Below are positions 1 to 5,235 of a DNA stretch of 5,705 nt, piece by piece. The stretch spans positions 1 through 5,705 of the forward strand of contig WAMH01000162.1 of assembly GCA_015522395.1 (NCBI GenBank). The letters run 5' to 3'. How positions within the stretch are numbered: position 1 is the stretch's first letter; each line of letters begins with the position of its first letter. The notes under the pieces were generated by a model that saw nothing but the letters and a program-made list of their open reading frames with translations, made no database searches and was not told where the DNA came from. Source of the stretch: Thermococcus sp. Lineage in GTDB: Archaea > Methanobacteriota_B > Thermococci > Thermococcales > Thermococcaceae. The position numbers and the translations under genes were made by a program.

Positions 1-1173
1 AGCCCCGACTACGGCTACGAGGGCGAATACGACAAGGCCCAGAAGCTGCTGGAGATCATAAAGGACTGGCCCCTCGACAAGGTTGAGGTCTACAACGCCC
101 CAGACGAGAGGGCCAAGAACGGCGTCAGGCCGAGCATTCTGGCCTACTATTACGGTCAGGACGGTGATAAAAGTCCGCGCCTCTGGATTTTAACTCACAT
201 GGACGTCGTTCCACCCGGAGACCTGAGCAAGTGGACGGTAACCGAGCCTTTCAAGCCGCTAGTGAAGGATGGAAAGATCTACGGTCGCGGAAGCGAGGAC
301 AACGGGCAGAGCCTCGTTGCGAGCCTCTACGCGGTTAAAGCTATGATGAACCTCGGGATAAGGCCGAAGCGGACTGTGATTTTAGCTTTCGTCAGCGACG
401 AGGAAACCGGGAGCAAGTACGGCGTTGAGTGGCTGATAAAGAACCACCCAGAGCTTTTCAGGAGGGACGACCTTGTACTGGTCCCGGACGGCGGAAACGA
501 GGACGGAACCTTCATCGAAGTCGCTGAAAAGGGCATCCTCTGGTTCAAGCTGAAGGTTAGGGGAAAGCAGGTTCACGCCAGTATGCCCGATAAAGGCCTC
601 AATGCCCACCGCGTTGCGCTTGACTTAGCATACCACCTTGACAGACACCTCCACGAGAAGTACTCCAAAAGAAACGACCTTTTCGAGCCTCCTGAGAGCA
701 CATTTGAGCCAACCATGGGCGGGAATCCGGCGGACAGCCCCAACATAGCTCCCGGCGAGCACGAAGTGGTTTTCGACTGCCGCGTTCTTCCGGAGTACGA
801 CCTTGACGAAATTCTCGCGGACGTCGAGGAGGTAACCAGTAAGGTGGAGGAAAGGTACAAAAAGGAAGTCGATGGAATGCTCCTCCCGCGGATAAGCGTT
901 GAAATCCTTCAGCGCGGCGACGCCGCACCCCCGACTGACCCCAACAGTGAGATTGTCAGACTCCTCAAGGAGGCCCTTAGAAAGCTCCGCGGGAAGGAGG
1001 CCAAAGTCGGTGGAATAGGCGGCGGAACCTTCGCGGCCTATTTCAGGAGGCTCGGCATTCCCGCTGTAGTCTGGGCGACCCTCGACGAGACGGCACACCA
1101 GCCCAACGAGTACGCGAAGATAGACAACATGGTGGAGGACGCGAAGGTCATGGCGGCCCTGGCGCTCCTCTGA
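1..1173 (+). CDS. M20-family zinc metallopeptidase / amidohydrolase (5' end outside window)
   Basis: This cytoplasmic di-metal hydrolase belongs to the M20 group (DapE/ArgE/carboxypeptidase G2/dipeptidase), which removes an amino acid or acyl group from a peptide or N-acyl amino acid. The frame is open from base 1, and the 390 visible codons begin with SPDYGYEG, usual near the N-terminus of the family, so perhaps 20-25 residues are missing. In visible numbering the sites are: THMDVVPPG (metal ligand His66 with Asp68), GRGSEDNGQ (bridging Asp100), SDEETGS (base Glu134, ligand Glu135), VPDGG (ligand Asp163), and ETAHQPNE near the C-terminus (ligand His366). The lid/dimerisation domain is marked by GKQVHASMPDKGLNA at about 188-202. 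All catalytic residues are present, so the enzyme should be active. The substrate cannot be read from sequence: desuccinylase, deacetylase and plain dipeptidase all fit. The ATG at 199 lies inside the HxD motif and is not the real start. Confidence 0.93.
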   Translation, partial: SPDYGYEGEYDKAQKLLEIIKDWPLDKVEVYNAPDERAKNGVRPSILAYYYGQDGDKSPRLWILTHMDVVPPGDLSKWTVTEPFKPLVKDGKIYGRGSEDNGQSLVASLYAVKAMMNLGIRPKRTVILAFVSDEETGSKYGVEWLIKNHPELFRRDDLVLVPDGGNEDGTFIEVAEKGILWFKLKVRGKQVHASMPDKGLNAHRVALDLAYHLDRHLHEKYSKRNDLFEPPESTFEPTMGGNPADSPNIAPGEHEVVFDCRVLPEYDLDEILADVEEVTSKVEERYKKEVDGMLLPRISVEILQRGDAAPPTDPNSEIVRLLKEALRKLRGKEAKVGGIGGGTFAAYFRRLGIPAVVWATLDETAHQPNEYAKIDNMVEDAKVMAALALL

Positions 1174-1206
1174 TTCTTTTACATCATTTTGTTTCGAGTA
1201 GTTTTG
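1174..1206 (+). terminator. Oligo-T terminator after the M20 gene
   Basis: Immediately after the stop codon there are TTTT runs at 1177-1180, 1187-1190 and 1202-1205, with no strong stem. Archaeal RNA polymerase stops at clustered oligo-T tracts, so this probably ends the M20 transcript before the serpin promoter. Confidence 0.45.
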
Positions 1207-1220
1207 AAGTCATCGCCAGA

Positions 1221-1228
1221 TATTTATA
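1221..1228 (+). promoter_or_regulatory. TATA box of the serpin gene
   Basis: TATTTATA in an otherwise mixed 86-base gap. Transcription would begin about 25 bases downstream, near 1250. That leaves a very short leader containing GGTGAT (1251-1256), a perfect partial match to the archaeal GGAGGTGAT ribosome site, three bases before the ATG at 1260. Confidence 0.55.
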
Positions 1229-1259
1229 CATCTTCAACGTAGTAATCCCCGGTGATTCC

Positions 1260-2515
1260 ATGCGGCGACTGGTTCTGCTGGTTTTACTTCTCACCGTCAT
1301 CGCTGGGGGCTGTCTCGGGCAGGCCGAGAACGGTAAATCCACAACCCCGAGTAGCTCATCCCTCACACCGCCGGATACCAAACATGACGTTCTGAAGGAA
1401 GGGCAGGAAAAAGCGGTGGTTGAGGGGATCAACGCCTTCGCCGTCGGCCTCTACATGGAGCTGGCAAAGGAAAACGACAACCTCTTCTTCTCGCCCTACA
1501 GCGTTGAGACCGCGTTGGCCATGGCCCATGAGGGAGCAACCGGCGTCACGAGAGGGGACATGGGAAAGGTTCTCCACCTGCCGGATGATAACGAGACGAG
1601 GTGGACTGGATTCAAGCAGTTAATATCCTCCCTCCAAACGGCGAACGGTTCTCCCTATGTCCTCAGAACGGCCAACGCGCTTTGGGTCCAGAGGGACTAT
1701 CCGATAAACGAGGGGTACCTCAAAATCATAAGGGAGTTCTACCTCGGGGAGGTTGGTGAGGTAGACTTCGTGAAGGACCCCAACGGTGCCGCGAGGGAGA
1801 TAAACGGCTGGGTCGAGTAGCGGACCAACGGCAGGATCAGGGACATCGTGTCGAAGCCCAACGAGGATACGAGGCTGATAATAACGAACGCGGTCTACTT
1901 CAGGGCCAACTGGTCGAGCAGGTTCGACGGCGGCACGTGGAACGGGACTTTCCACTCTCCAACAGGCCCCCTCACGGTGCCGATGATGTACCAGACCGGG
2001 AATTTCCCCTACTTTGAGAACGACGAGCTTCAGGCCCTCGAACCGCCCTACGAGGGCGAAAGGCTGGGCATGTTGATAATCCTCCCGAGGGAGGGGAAGT
2101 TTGACGAGGTGGAGAGAGGGCTGAGCACTGGCTTCATCGGGGAAATCATGAACGGGATGAGGGAGGAAATGGTGAGGTCTCTCTACCAAAGTTCAGGCTC
2201 GAGGAGACTTACCGTCTGAGGAACATCCTCATGGAGATGGGAATGGAAAAAGCATTCACTGTGCCGGACTTCTCCGGTATATCGCCGAAGGGGGAACTGG
2301 CGATAAGCGACGTCGTTCACAAGACTTTCCTGAGTGTTGCAGAGAACGGAACCGAGGCGGCAGCGGCGACGGCGGTCACCATAACCCTGGCCGCCGCGCT
2401 GGGGCAGGAAAAGCTCAAGGTGTTCAACGCGGACCGCCCGTTCATCTTCCTCATCTACGACGGGAAAACCGGCGCGGTACTCTTCATGGGGCGGTTTATA
2501 AACCCGGGGGAGTGA
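1260..2515 (+). pseudogene. Serpin lipoprotein (protease inhibitor), broken by a nonsense codon and a frameshift
   Basis: The conceptual product is about 418 residues, normal for a serpin with a lipoprotein leader. Residues 1-17 form a basic and hydrophobic signal ending in AGGC (lipid-anchored Cys18), followed by a Ser/Thr/Pro-rich linker, so the inhibitor would sit outside the membrane. Serpin landmarks are in order: NLFFSPYSVETALAMA, INGWVE-stop-RTNGRI (family pattern INxWVxxxTxGKI), ITNAVYFRANW, SLPKFRLEETY, reactive-loop hinge ENGTEAAAAT, and FNADRPFIFLIYD ending in GRFINP. There are two lesions. TAG at 1818-1820 replaces codon 187, which would normally be a polar codon such as GAG, AAG or CAG. 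A net one-base loss near 2175-2182 moves the reading from the frame of 1260 to that of 2183-2515; restoring one G (AGG GTC TCT CTA) gives VRVSLPKF. The upstream frame runs into TGA at 2217-2219. Two independent hits favour true gene decay, but sequencing error remains possible. The promoter and ribosome site look intact, so decay is recent. Relatives in Thermococcus inhibit subtilisin-like proteases. Confidence 0.9.
2342..2404 (+). other. Serpin reactive-centre loop (hinge to P4')
   Basis: The hinge ENGTEAAAAT has the small-residue P12-P9 stretch needed for loop insertion, so the ancestral protein was an inhibitory serpin. Counting 17 residues from the hinge Glu (P17) places P1-P1' at Ala-Ala (P1 codon 2390-2392) within ITLAAALG. 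An Ala or Leu site suits subtilisin- or elastase-like targets rather than trypsin-like ones. The exact P1 is inferred by counting and may be off by one or two. Confidence 0.6.
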
Positions 2516-2530
2516 GCTTTTAAATCCCCC
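2506..2530. repeat. GGGGGA / TCCCCC inverted repeat around the methyltransferase TATA box
   Basis: GGGGGA at 2506-2511 pairs with TCCCCC at 2525-2530 across a 13-base loop. The left arm overlaps the last serpin codons and the loop holds the next gene's TATA box. A T5 run follows at 2539-2543, so as RNA it could act as a terminator hairpin for the serpin. It may also be chance, as the arms are low-complexity. Confidence 0.35.
2518..2524 (+). promoter_or_regulatory. TATA box giving a leaderless methyltransferase mRNA
   Basis: TTTTAAA is centred about 25 bases before the ATG at 2546, the usual archaeal TATA-to-start-site distance, so transcription should begin at or next to the start codon. No GGAGGTGAT-like site lies before the ATG (the spacer is CCCCCCCTCCAACTTTTTCC), consistent with leaderless translation. 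Confidence 0.6.
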
Positions 2531-2545
2531 CCTCCAACTTTTTCC

Positions 2546-3289
2546 ATGCCAACATGGAGGGACGGGAAGCTCGGACTGCCGGTGAGGGACGCGGTTAAGC
2601 TTTTCCCTGAGCTGGAGAAATATCTCGACGAGCGCGGAAGGCTCGACTTCTCGAACAGGGAAGCGAGGATACTCTACAACCGGGCGATTGCGAGGGCGGT
2701 CTTCGGACTCGATATAGAATACCACCCGTGGGGCCTCGTTACAACACCGGTCTCGCGCTACCTCTTCCTGAAGACGTTTTTGAGGGGCGGTGAAAGGGTT
2801 CTGGAGATTGGGACAGGGCATACCGCGATGATGGCCATCATGGCGGCGAAGCTCTTCAGCTGCGACGTTGCCGCGACTGAACTCGACGAGGAGTTCTTTG
2901 CGTACGCGAGGAGAAACATCGAGAGGAACCGGGCGAGGGTGAGGATGCTCAAGAGCAACGGTGGGATAATCCGCGGTGTGGTTCCTGAGGGAGAACGCTT
3001 CGATGTAATCTTCTCCGCTCCACCTTACTACGAGGCCCCAACTAAGGGCGTTCTGACGGAGAGGGAAGGGGTTGGAGGCGGCAAATACGGCGAAAAGTTC
3101 TCGGTTAGGCTTATAGAGGAGGCACTAGATTATTTGAAGCCGGGCGGAAAGGTTGCGCTGTTCCTTCCCGACAAGGAGCCGCTAATCGGGGCGATAGCGG
3201 AAAGGGGAAGGAAGCTGGGTTACTCCGTTAGGGACGTCCGCTTCAAAGCCGGAACCCGCTGGAGGCACAGCCTGATCCTCAAACTGTAA
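2546..3289 (+). CDS. RlmF/METTL16-related SAM-dependent methyltransferase (probable RNA adenine N6-methylase)
   Basis: The 247-residue product is a Rossmann-fold methyltransferase. An N-terminal region (about 36-80, FSNREARILYNRAIAR then VTTPVSRY) matches the layout of the DUF890 family (bacterial RlmF, eukaryotic METTL16), where a similar stretch precedes the catalytic core. Motif I is VLEIGTGHTAM (85-95, SAM binding) and motif II is the acidic TELD (111-114). Motif IV is SAPPYYEAP (157-165), an (N/S/A)PPY-type active site typical of enzymes that methylate an exocyclic amino group. LKPGGKVAL (197-205) is a core strand, and AGTRWRHSLIL near the C-terminus parallels the RlmF/METTL16 signature. 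All motifs are intact, so the enzyme should be active in the cytoplasm. The target, rRNA, tRNA or other RNA, cannot be read from sequence. A free-standing adenine-N6 or protein methylase of similar fold is the alternative. The gene appears to be monocistronic, with its own promoter. Confidence 0.88.
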   Translation: MPTWRDGKLGLPVRDAVKLFPELEKYLDERGRLDFSNREARILYNRAIARAVFGLDIEYHPWGLVTTPVSRYLFLKTFLRGGERVLEIGTGHTAMMAIMAAKLFSCDVAATELDEEFFAYARRNIERNRARVRMLKSNGGIIRGVVPEGERFDVIFSAPPYYEAPTKGVLTEREGVGGGKYGEKFSVRLIEEALDYLKPGGKVALFLPDKEPLIGAIAERGRKLGYSVRDVRFKAGTRWRHSLILKL

Positions 3290-3293
3290 GGGA

Positions 3294-3611
3294 CTACCTC
3301 CTGCTTAGCGGGATCAGCGCCCAGACGAATAGCGCGAAGAGCAGTAGCCCTGTTATATTCTCTTTGCTCGCGGTCCCGTGGTAAAGGGAGCCAATGAGGG
3401 TAAGAAAAATTAGGAAAGTCACGAACGAGGCGAACTTTTTGGAATCCTTAAGCTCGTTCAAGTGGTCAACGAAGAGGAAGGCCATGAGCGTTACGGGGAT
3501 AATGCTCAGTATAAAGAGAACCGCCCTCCAGAGCGGACTGGTCAGGTAAGAACCCGCCACCTCGAGAATCGCGTAGAGGACGAGGCCGAGAATGCCGAGT
3601 GCCGGTCTCAC
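3294..3611 (-). CDS. Small integral membrane protein, four predicted helices (third gene of a three-gene operon)
   Basis: The product has 105 residues. I chose the GTG at 3611 because GAGGGTG lies 5 bases before it and it follows the upstream stop by a single base. A longer frame back to 3713 would overlap most of the preceding gene and adds a hydrophilic, Cys/Trp-containing stretch unlike the rest. Hydrophobic segments lie at about 4-24, 28-48, 60-77 and 86-102. A charged loop (HLNELKDSKK) follows helix 2 and a short polar loop (YHGTASKEN) lies between helices 3 and 4. The C-terminus is basic (PLSRR), so it probably faces the cytoplasm. I do not recognise the family or any catalytic motif. 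Its stop is 4 bases from the convergent methyltransferase stop, so the two transcripts probably overlap at their 3' ends. Near-coupled translation with the preceding gene suggests a joint complex. Confidence 0.72.
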   Translation of the reverse strand: MRPALGILGLVLYAILEVAGSYLTSPLWRAVLFILSIIPVTLMAFLFVDHLNELKDSKKFASFVTFLIFLTLIGSLYHGTASKENITGLLLFALFVWALIPLSRR

Positions 3612-3612
3612 A

Positions 3613-3804
3613 TCACCACCCTCTTCTGTGCCGGTACCAGATACGCAAGGGCACCACTGTGATTGTGATGAGAAGTGATGTAACCGGCACCCAGACGGCG
3701 GGTATCCTTCCATCAGTCGCTCCCCACAAAAACGTGAGGGTCATAAAAAGCAAGAGAAACATTGGCACGCCCCTCAGCAACTCCTCCTTCGTGATATCAT
3801 CCAT
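3613..3804 (-). CDS. Small two-helix membrane protein (second gene of a three-gene operon)
   Basis: The product has 63 residues from the ATG at 3804, beginning MDDITKEELLRG. This start is preferred because GGGGGATGAT lies 4 bases upstream. An ATG at 3811-3813 and a GTG at 3841-3843 are in frame but have badly spaced or no ribosome sites. A short acidic amphipathic N-terminus is followed by hydrophobic segments at about 14-28 and 35-53 and a basic tail (RIWYRHRRGW), indicating a helical hairpin with both ends inside. The family is not recognised. The stop TGA (3613-3615) is one base from the GTG of the next gene, a spacing typical of translational coupling. Size and composition fit an accessory subunit of a membrane complex, but nothing shows which. 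Confidence 0.65.
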   Translation of the reverse strand: MDDITKEELLRGVPMFLLLFMTLTFLWGATDGRIPAVWVPVTSLLITITVVPLRIWYRHRRGW

Positions 3805-3830
3805 TGAAATCATCCCCCGGGAAGATTCCG

Positions 3831-4100
3831 CTAATGGCGCCACCCTCCCAACATCACGGCGATGAACCAGCCGAGCGCGGCTCCAAGGATAGAGATCAGC
3901 CCGATTCCAAGTCCATTCTTAACAGATCTGCCCCCAAACTTTTGAAGCAATGCTGTAAAGAGCACCACGTAACCAATAATGAACGACGGCAGGATAACCC
4001 CCGAGTTATAACCTCCGGCCACCGTCCCGGCAATCAGCCCGTAAACTAAGGTAACACCGAGAAGTATGGAGACGTCCCGAACGGCGCCCGAATCGTGCAC
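3831..4100 (-). CDS. Small three-helix membrane protein (first gene of a three-gene operon)
   Basis: The product has 89 residues from a GTG at 4100. The start is supported by GAGGG at 4107-4111, six bases upstream, and by a TATA box a further 22 bases up. Hydrophobic segments lie at about 10-30, 35-53 and 63-86. They are rich in Gly and small residues (GLIAGTVAGG, GIGLISILGAALG), as in tightly packed helices. A basic loop (KFGGRSVKNG) lies between helices 2 and 3. No family is recognised. The stop at 3831-3833 lies 26 bases before the chosen start of the next gene, so all three small genes are probably on one mRNA. Base composition is like the GC-rich left part rather than the AT-rich block to the right, so this operon looks resident rather than acquired. 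Confidence 0.68.
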   Translation of the reverse strand: MHDSGAVRDVSILLGVTLVYGLIAGTVAGGYNSGVILPSFIIGYVVLFTALLQKFGGRSVKNGLGIGLISILGAALGWFIAVMLGGWRH

Positions 4101-4132
4101 GCCAATCCCTCACAGCAAATAATGCATGAAAC

Positions 4133-4140
4133 TTTATAAA
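4133..4140 (-). promoter_or_regulatory. TATA box of the three-gene membrane operon
   Basis: On the minus strand the sequence reads ATATTTATAAAG, with TTTATAAA at 4140-4133. A start site about 25 bases downstream falls near 4110, just before or at the ribosome site GTGAGGG and about 10 bases before the GTG start, giving a short leader as in other archaeal operons. Confidence 0.6.
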
Positions 4141-4198
4141 TATTTGTTTTATGGAATTTATATAATTTTCAATTTGCAACGTGCCAAGCGATGGGAAC

Positions 4199-4244
4199 AA
4201 AACGAAAGAAGCTCGAGTAAAAGACTGCACAAAAGAATATAAAA
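4199..4244 (-). terminator. Clustered oligo-T terminator of the bacteriocin/membrane-protein unit
   Basis: On the minus strand, TTTT tracts follow the stop codon at 4241-4244, 4231-4234, 4219-4222 and 4199-4202, spaced about 10-20 bases apart. Serial oligo-T tracts without a GC stem are the usual archaeal terminator form. Confidence 0.5.
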
Positions 4245-4253
4245 GTTTATATT
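4236..4253. repeat. Perfect 8-bp inverted repeat AATATAAA-AG-TTTATATT
   Basis: The two arms (4236-4243 and 4246-4253) are exact complements with a 2-base gap, lying 7 bases beyond the membrane-protein stop. Each arm is TATA-like, so it could be a pair of opposed TATA boxes, a regulator site or part of the terminator. Chance in AT-rich DNA is also plausible. Confidence 0.4.
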
Positions 4254-4260
4254 TTTGAAC

Positions 4261-5235
4261 TCATTCCCCATGAACTCTCAGCCTCATCCATCCGAGAAGC
4301 GTCCCGAAGGGAAGGAAAACCGCCGTGAATAAATAAAGTAGCCTGAAAACCGTTAGCAGAGATTCCCTGATGAAGGATAAGTCATAGCTCCTCGTGATTA
4401 GGGCCAAAGCCCCAATCGCTCCAAACAGATAAAAGAGGGCGTAAAACAGACTAGAAACCCCGCTTTCGGCGTATCTCCTCTCCAACAGTCCCGTTTCCAC
4501 GAGCTTCTTGGTTATCTTGTAGTCTTTCTCCGAGGCAAACGCAAACAGCACTCCCATTAAAACACTTATGAGCGCGTTTTTGATTACAAAAAGGTAAAGT
4601 CCCGAGCTGACAGCAACGAAATTGATGATTGCCCGGATTTTAAGTATGCTCCCAGGTATGATATACCTATGCGCCATCATGGAGTAGTACCAGCCGGCGA
4701 CAACAAAAACATATAGAGCCATTGAAACACTCCATTCCAGGCCCACACCGGAGAAGTATGCAACTGTAAAGAGAAGGAAAAACACTGAAAGCTCCCTCAG
4801 AAAATTCCGCCAGGAGTAGATGATTTTTTCAGGTGTTTTATCCCCCTTGTGAAACAGTGAGGCTAGAAACATCAGAAAGGTGCCCGTTGTAAAGAGAAGG
4901 CCGAGAACTTTGACGATGGAAGAGAAGGAAGTTCCCGGTTTTGCAAAGGCGGGATACATAAGCCCGAAGAGGAGCACACCGAACCCAAACGAACCCATGA
5001 AAAAGATTAGATATCTCAAACCCCTAGATTTTAAGAATTCAAGCTCCTCTTGCCCTTTATCCAATCCCCTCCAAAAAATATGAGCTAAGGTATAAGTATA
5101 AAAAAATGACAAAATAACTGCAAATAAGAGGAGGCTTTTTCCTATCGAAAGCGAAAGAGTATGCCAGAGTACTATTACCAGAAAGATCATTCCAACAAAA
5201 AAGTTTAGAAGGGGAAAATATTTTTTACATCTCAT
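4261..5235 (-). CDS. Polytopic membrane protein (9-10 helices) coupled to the bacteriocin-like gene; possible immunity or export protein
   Basis: The product has 324 residues from the ATG at 5235 (326 from an ATG at 5241). I prefer 5235 because GAGGTG (5244-5249) is 8 bases away, against 2 bases for the other, and because it overlaps the upstream stop as ATGA, a standard coupling arrangement. In the 326-residue numbering, hydrophobic segments lie at about 8-30, 34-57, 75-99, 109-130, 147-169, 171-195, 204-222, 222-237, 263-284 and 295-319. The loops between helices 2-3 (RGLDKGQEELEFLKSRG) and 8-9 (SEKDYKITKKLVETGLLERR) are charged and probably cytoplasmic. No ATP-binding Walker motif, no protease motif and no known transporter signature is visible. 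Position and coupling suggest self-immunity or an export channel, perhaps an ABC-2-like permease whose ATPase lies outside the window. The family itself is unrecognised. The gene is AT-richer than its left neighbours, as is the preceding gene. Confidence 0.8.
   Translation of the reverse strand: MRCKKYFPLLNFFVGMIFLVIVLWHTLSLSIGKSLLLFAVILSFFYTYTLAHIFWRGLDKGQEELEFLKSRGLRYLIFFMGSFGFGVLLFGLMYPAFAKPGTSFSSIVKVLGLLFTTGTFLMFLASLFHKGDKTPEKIIYSWRNFLRELSVFFLLFTVAYFSGVGLEWSVSMALYVFVVAGWYYSMMAHRYIIPGSILKIRAIINFVAVSSGLYLFVIKNALISVLMGVLFAFASEKDYKITKKLVETGLLERRYAESGVSSLFYALFYLFGAIGALALITRSYDLSFIRESLLTVFRLLYLFTAVFLPFGTLLGWMRLRVHGE

Larger units (their letters stand above)
4101..4260. other. AT-rich intergenic boundary between the two minus-strand blocks
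   Basis: These 160 bases hold no convincing gene. They contain the promoter of the left operon, a second TATA-like site (4157-4164, readable on either strand), oligo-T tracts ending the right-hand unit, and an 18-base inverted repeat. They also mark the switch from GC-rich to AT-rich coding sequence. Confidence 0.6.

Noticed and set aside
573..1098. Minus-strand open frames opposite the M20 peptidase
   Set aside because: The plus-strand frame carries all M20 catalytic motifs across the region. The antisense frames have no recognisable features.
1818..1820. In-frame TAG as a recoded amino acid (pyrrolysine or readthrough) in the serpin
   Set aside because: Pyrrolysine is not known in Thermococcales, the position is a variable surface residue in serpins, and a second, independent frameshift lies downstream. 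Gene decay or sequencing error explains both.
1620..2821. Long minus-strand open frames opposite the serpin and methyltransferase (1620-2189 and 2183-2821)
   Set aside because: They lie antisense to recognisable protein families, have Pro/Arg/His-rich composition without domains, and lack ribosome sites. They are by-products of GC-rich codon use.
3462..4049. Plus-strand open frames opposite the small membrane genes (3462-3662, 3599-3865, 3804-4049)
   Set aside because: They are strongly hydrophilic mirror images of hydrophobic minus-strand genes, with no ribosome sites. The minus-strand frames have good starts, tight spacing and a promoter.
4191..4220. Nine-codon plus-strand ORF MGTKRKKLE after a TATA-like site at 4157-4164
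   Set aside because: It is too short to judge and lacks a ribosome site. The TATA-like sequence is expected by chance in this AT-rich gap. It could be a remnant but cannot be supported.
4006..4230. Minus-strand 74-codon frame running through the intergenic gap into the first small membrane gene
   Set aside because: It crosses the promoter and overlaps the better-supported hydrophobic gene in another frame. It has no ribosome site, and its composition changes abruptly.
4880..5083. Plus-strand 67-codon frame opposite the large membrane protein
   Set aside because: It is a Pro/Lys/Ser-rich antisense shadow of a continuous hydrophobic reading frame and has no start signals.
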